Positions 4,466-6,194 of a DNA stretch of 6,194 nt are shown here, piece by piece. The notes under the pieces are model-generated. The model was not told the origin of the DNA. It made no database searches and saw only the letters and a program-made list of their open reading frames with translations. The stretch's first letter is position 1, and each line of letters opens with the position of its first letter. The translations under genes and the position numbers were made by a program. This stretch comes from an uncultured Blautia sp. (lineage in GTDB: Bacteria > Bacillota > Clostridia > Lachnospirales > Lachnospiraceae), in NCBI RefSeq assembly GCF_937880195.1, contig NZ_CALFLA010000058.1, forward strand, positions 1-6,194. The letters are read 5' to 3'.

Positions 4466-6088
4466 TTAACTATATTTTTTTACAATTCTGTTCATTTCCT
4501 CAAACAGCTCTTCCATCTCCTGAACCAGTCTGAATTGTGTTCTGGCACGGACAAGATTATGCTCTGGATATGCTGTTTTAAAATATACATCGCCCTGAAG
4601 GAAGTCTGCCAGAAAGCGCATGCCACATTCTAGAGTCATAAGTCTTGCCCCCCATGGAAGACTTTCTATTTCTGCAGGAGTCAGAACCTCCTTTGCCATT
4701 TCCAGATAGCCCTTTACATAAGTCTCATAAAGGCTGATATCAAAGTGAACCTTATCCAGATCCTGCTCATCCTCTTCCGCTGTGGAAGCGCCGAAACGAA
4801 TAGAATCACCAAAGTCATTGGCAGCAAGACCTGGCATAATGGTATCCAGATCAATGATACATAAGCCCTTTCCAGTATCCTTATCAAAAAGAATATTATT
4901 CAGTTTTGTATCGTTATGGGTCACTCGAAGGGGAAGAGCTCCCTCTTCCAGCTGTTTCATCAGCACACCGCAATCATCCTTGCGGGAAAGAACAAACTGA
5001 ATTTCTGAAGGACAGAGACGGGCTCTGTTCTTTACATCCTTTCTCTGAGCGTCCTCAAAGTCACGAAATCGCTTCTCTGTATCATGAAACTTCGGAATAG
5101 TCTCATAAAGGCTGCCTGCAGGATAGTCTCCAAGCTGTCTCAGGAAATGTCCGAAGCTGAGAGCGGACTGATAAAACTGCTCTGGTCTTTCCACCTGCTG
5201 ATAGCAAACAGAATTCGGCACATAATGGAGGCAGCGCCAGGGCTGTCCCTGATCATCCTCAAAATAAGTATCTCCGCTTTTTGTCTTAATGTAGGATAAA
5301 GACTCTCTGTCCAAATCCCCTCCCTCCTGGCGGATGATATTACGAAGATATTCTGTAACCCCGAATATATTGTCCATTACCTGATCCGGGTTCTTAAATA
5401 CATTGATATTGATACGCTGAAGAACAAAGAGAGGAACGTCATTGCCCTCCTGATCCGGCAAATAGACTGCATAAGTCTCATTGATATGTCCTTCGCCAAA
5501 AGGCTTTACATAGCTACACTGAGGACCAAAGCCAAAGGCATAGACTGCATCCTCCAGACTGCGGCTGTCAGCGCCTTCAATCTTTCTTCTAGTAGAAAAG
5601 ATCACTTCTCCTGCTTCTACCTTACGGCCGGATTCAATGGTACAGTTGGCTTTTACTATGCTTCCAAGACAAATATGAGCTCCGGCGCCTACTACAGAAT
5701 CATGATCCACCACCGCTCCGCTGTTGATCAGCCCGGCCCGCTCAATTCTTGTATGTGTATTTACAACTGCTCTCTGCATAACAAAACATCCCGGCTCCAA
5801 AACCGCGCTTGGGCTTACAACGGCTGATGGATGAACAATGGCCGGCACCTCATAGCCTTCCTCCAGAAGTTTGTCTGTCCAGTACAAACGTGTTTTGTTA
5901 TTTCCAAATGCAGCAACCGCTACCGGATATTCGGAATGTCTGAGCACATAATCACAGCACATTCCTATTACATCATCTCCTTTGGCTGCATCATCTAAAA
6001 ATACAACCTTTTCATAACCTAATACCAGGGCAGTTTCTTTTACCATCTGGCCAAAACCGCCTGATCCCAGGATTAATAAAGTCTTCAT
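4466..6088 (-). CDS. nahK: Fusion: NeuD/PglD-like sugar acyltransferase domain plus N-acetylhexosamine 1-kinase (NahK type)
   Basis: NahK phosphorylates the anomeric hydroxyl of GlcNAc or GalNAc with ATP in the cytoplasm, a step in the lacto-N-biose/galacto-N-biose pathway. Residues from about 178 to 540 match that family closely along their length: GEGHINETY (198-206), the Brenner motif THNDTKLNN (390-398) with predicted catalytic base D393, the metal-binding IDLDTIMPG (412-420), DFGDSIRFGAST (425-436), ECGMRFLAD (487-495) and YPEHNLVR (507-514). Residues 1 to about 170 are a separate domain: a Gly-rich Rossmann start LGSGGFG (7-13), as in PglD/NeuD enzymes that bind nucleotide sugars, then hexapeptide beta-helix coils from HPSAVVSPSAVLEPG (86-100), with the VVDHD segment (126-130) whose H129 aligns with the family's catalytic His. 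The helix stops soon after and lacks the last coils and the usual GNPAK-like ending, so acetyl-CoA use is uncertain. The single frame is intact, with AAGGAG six bases before the ATG. A cre-like site upstream suggests carbon catabolite control. The symbol applies to the C-terminal part only. Confidence 0.9.
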   Translation of the reverse strand: MKTLLILGSGGFGQMVKETALVLGYEKVVFLDDAAKGDDVIGMCCDYVLRHSEYPVAVAAFGNNKTRLYWTDKLLEEGYEVPAIVHPSAVVSPSAVLEPGCFVMQRAVVNTHTRIERAGLINSGAVVDHDSVVGAGAHICLGSIVKANCTIESGRKVEAGEVIFSTRRKIEGADSRSLEDAVYAFGFGPQCSYVKPFGEGHINETYAVYLPDQEGNDVPLFVLQRININVFKNPDQVMDNIFGVTEYLRNIIRQEGGDLDRESLSYIKTKSGDTYFEDDQGQPWRCLHYVPNSVCYQQVERPEQFYQSALSFGHFLRQLGDYPAGSLYETIPKFHDTEKRFRDFEDAQRKDVKNRARLCPSEIQFVLSRKDDCGVLMKQLEEGALPLRVTHNDTKLNNILFDKDTGKGLCIIDLDTIMPGLAANDFGDSIRFGASTAEEDEQDLDKVHFDISLYETYVKGYLEMAKEVLTPAEIESLPWGARLMTLECGMRFLADFLQGDVYFKTAYPEHNLVRARTQFRLVQEMEELFEEMNRIVKKYS

Positions 6089-6141
6089 ATCTGTCTCCTT
6101 CCTTTTTACATTTTCAAAAAAACAATATAATGTAATTGTAA

Positions 6142-6155
6142 CGTAAGCGCTTAAA
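6142..6155 (-). promoter_or_regulatory. Candidate cre / LacI-family operator upstream of the kinase fusion
   Basis: The 10-base perfect palindrome TAAGCGCTTA (6144-6153) lies in the 14-base context CGTAAGCGCTTAAA. The core matches the optimal CcpA cre sequence TGTAAGCGCTTACA in the 11 positions from the T before AAGCGC through the TTA; the outer bases are degraded on both ends. LacI-family repressors bind the same AA-NCGN-TT core type, so a local sugar regulator is an alternative. It lies about 55 bases upstream of the start codon, near the candidate promoter, which fits repression of a sugar-utilisation gene. Confidence 0.55.
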
Positions 6156-6177
6156 TCTTGGGTAGCTTTACTGTCTA
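6150..6177 (-). promoter_or_regulatory. Weak candidate promoter for the kinase fusion gene
   Basis: On the minus strand TAGACA (6177-6172, one mismatch to TTGACA) is followed after 16 bases by TTTAAG (6155-6150), a poor -10 that overlaps the cre-like palindrome. An alternative leftward -10, TATATT (6129-6124), has no good -35. On the opposite strand TATAAT at 6126-6131 is a perfect -10 for rightward transcription, but its best -35 (TTTACA, 6105-6110) is only 15 bases away. The region clearly holds control sequence; which start is used cannot be settled by eye. Confidence 0.3.
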
Positions 6178-6194
6178 CGTTTTTAAACTCATAA

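Noticed and set aside
5540..5600. Possible frameshift or assembly artefact joining two genes at the acyltransferase/kinase junction
   Set aside because: The frame is continuous, the linker is ordinary coding sequence, and there is no ribosome site with a start codon at the junction. Comparison with relatives would still be needed to exclude it fully.
5486..5827. Plus-strand 113-codon open frame antisense to the fusion gene
   Set aside because: It is the shadow of the beta-helix coding region and no protein family is recognisable in it.

Overview
The window reads as a chromosomal segment of a low-to-mid GC Gram-positive anaerobe, most likely a gut clostridium of the Lachnospiraceae type. This is inferred from strong AGGAGG-type ribosome binding sites, AT-rich gaps, a CpsC/CpsD/LCP envelope module of Gram-positive type and a NahK-type hexosamine kinase; no marker gene fixes the species. 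All six genes I can support lie on the minus strand, so transcription runs from high to low coordinates. I see no tRNA, rRNA, CRISPR array, insertion sequence or prophage part. No gene-free stretch exceeds about 170 bases.

Right part (6194 down to 4466): a control region with a near-perfect cre-like palindrome precedes one large gene. Its C-terminal two thirds is an N-acetylhexosamine 1-kinase (NahK type, APH fold). Its N-terminal third is a NeuD/PglD-like sugar acyltransferase, with a nucleotide-sugar-binding Rossmann part and a left-handed beta-helix that looks short. This two-domain protein is the most unusual object in the window.

Middle (about 4440 down to 1778): after a 125-base gap with a candidate promoter come three tightly packed genes. 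They are a CpsC/YveK-type polysaccharide co-polymerase (Wzz fold, two membrane segments), a CpsD/YwqD-type bacterial tyrosine kinase with a Tyr-Gly repeat tail, and an LCP-family membrane protein that would attach polymer to the wall. The kinase and LCP genes overlap by ATGA.

Left part (1777 down to 95): the same transcript probably continues into a 407-residue secreted protein of unknown function and a 99-residue single-pass membrane protein with an acidic tail. It ends at a strong hairpin terminator at 95-136.

Working model (inference): the left five genes form an operon that assembles and anchors a surface polymer. It is unusual in having no glycosyltransferases, flippase, polymerase or CpsB-type phosphatase in view, and in ending with two uncharacterised envelope proteins. 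The kinase fusion next door could supply GlcNAc-1-P or GalNAc-1-P from salvaged host or dietary glycans, for energy metabolism or for surface-polymer precursors.
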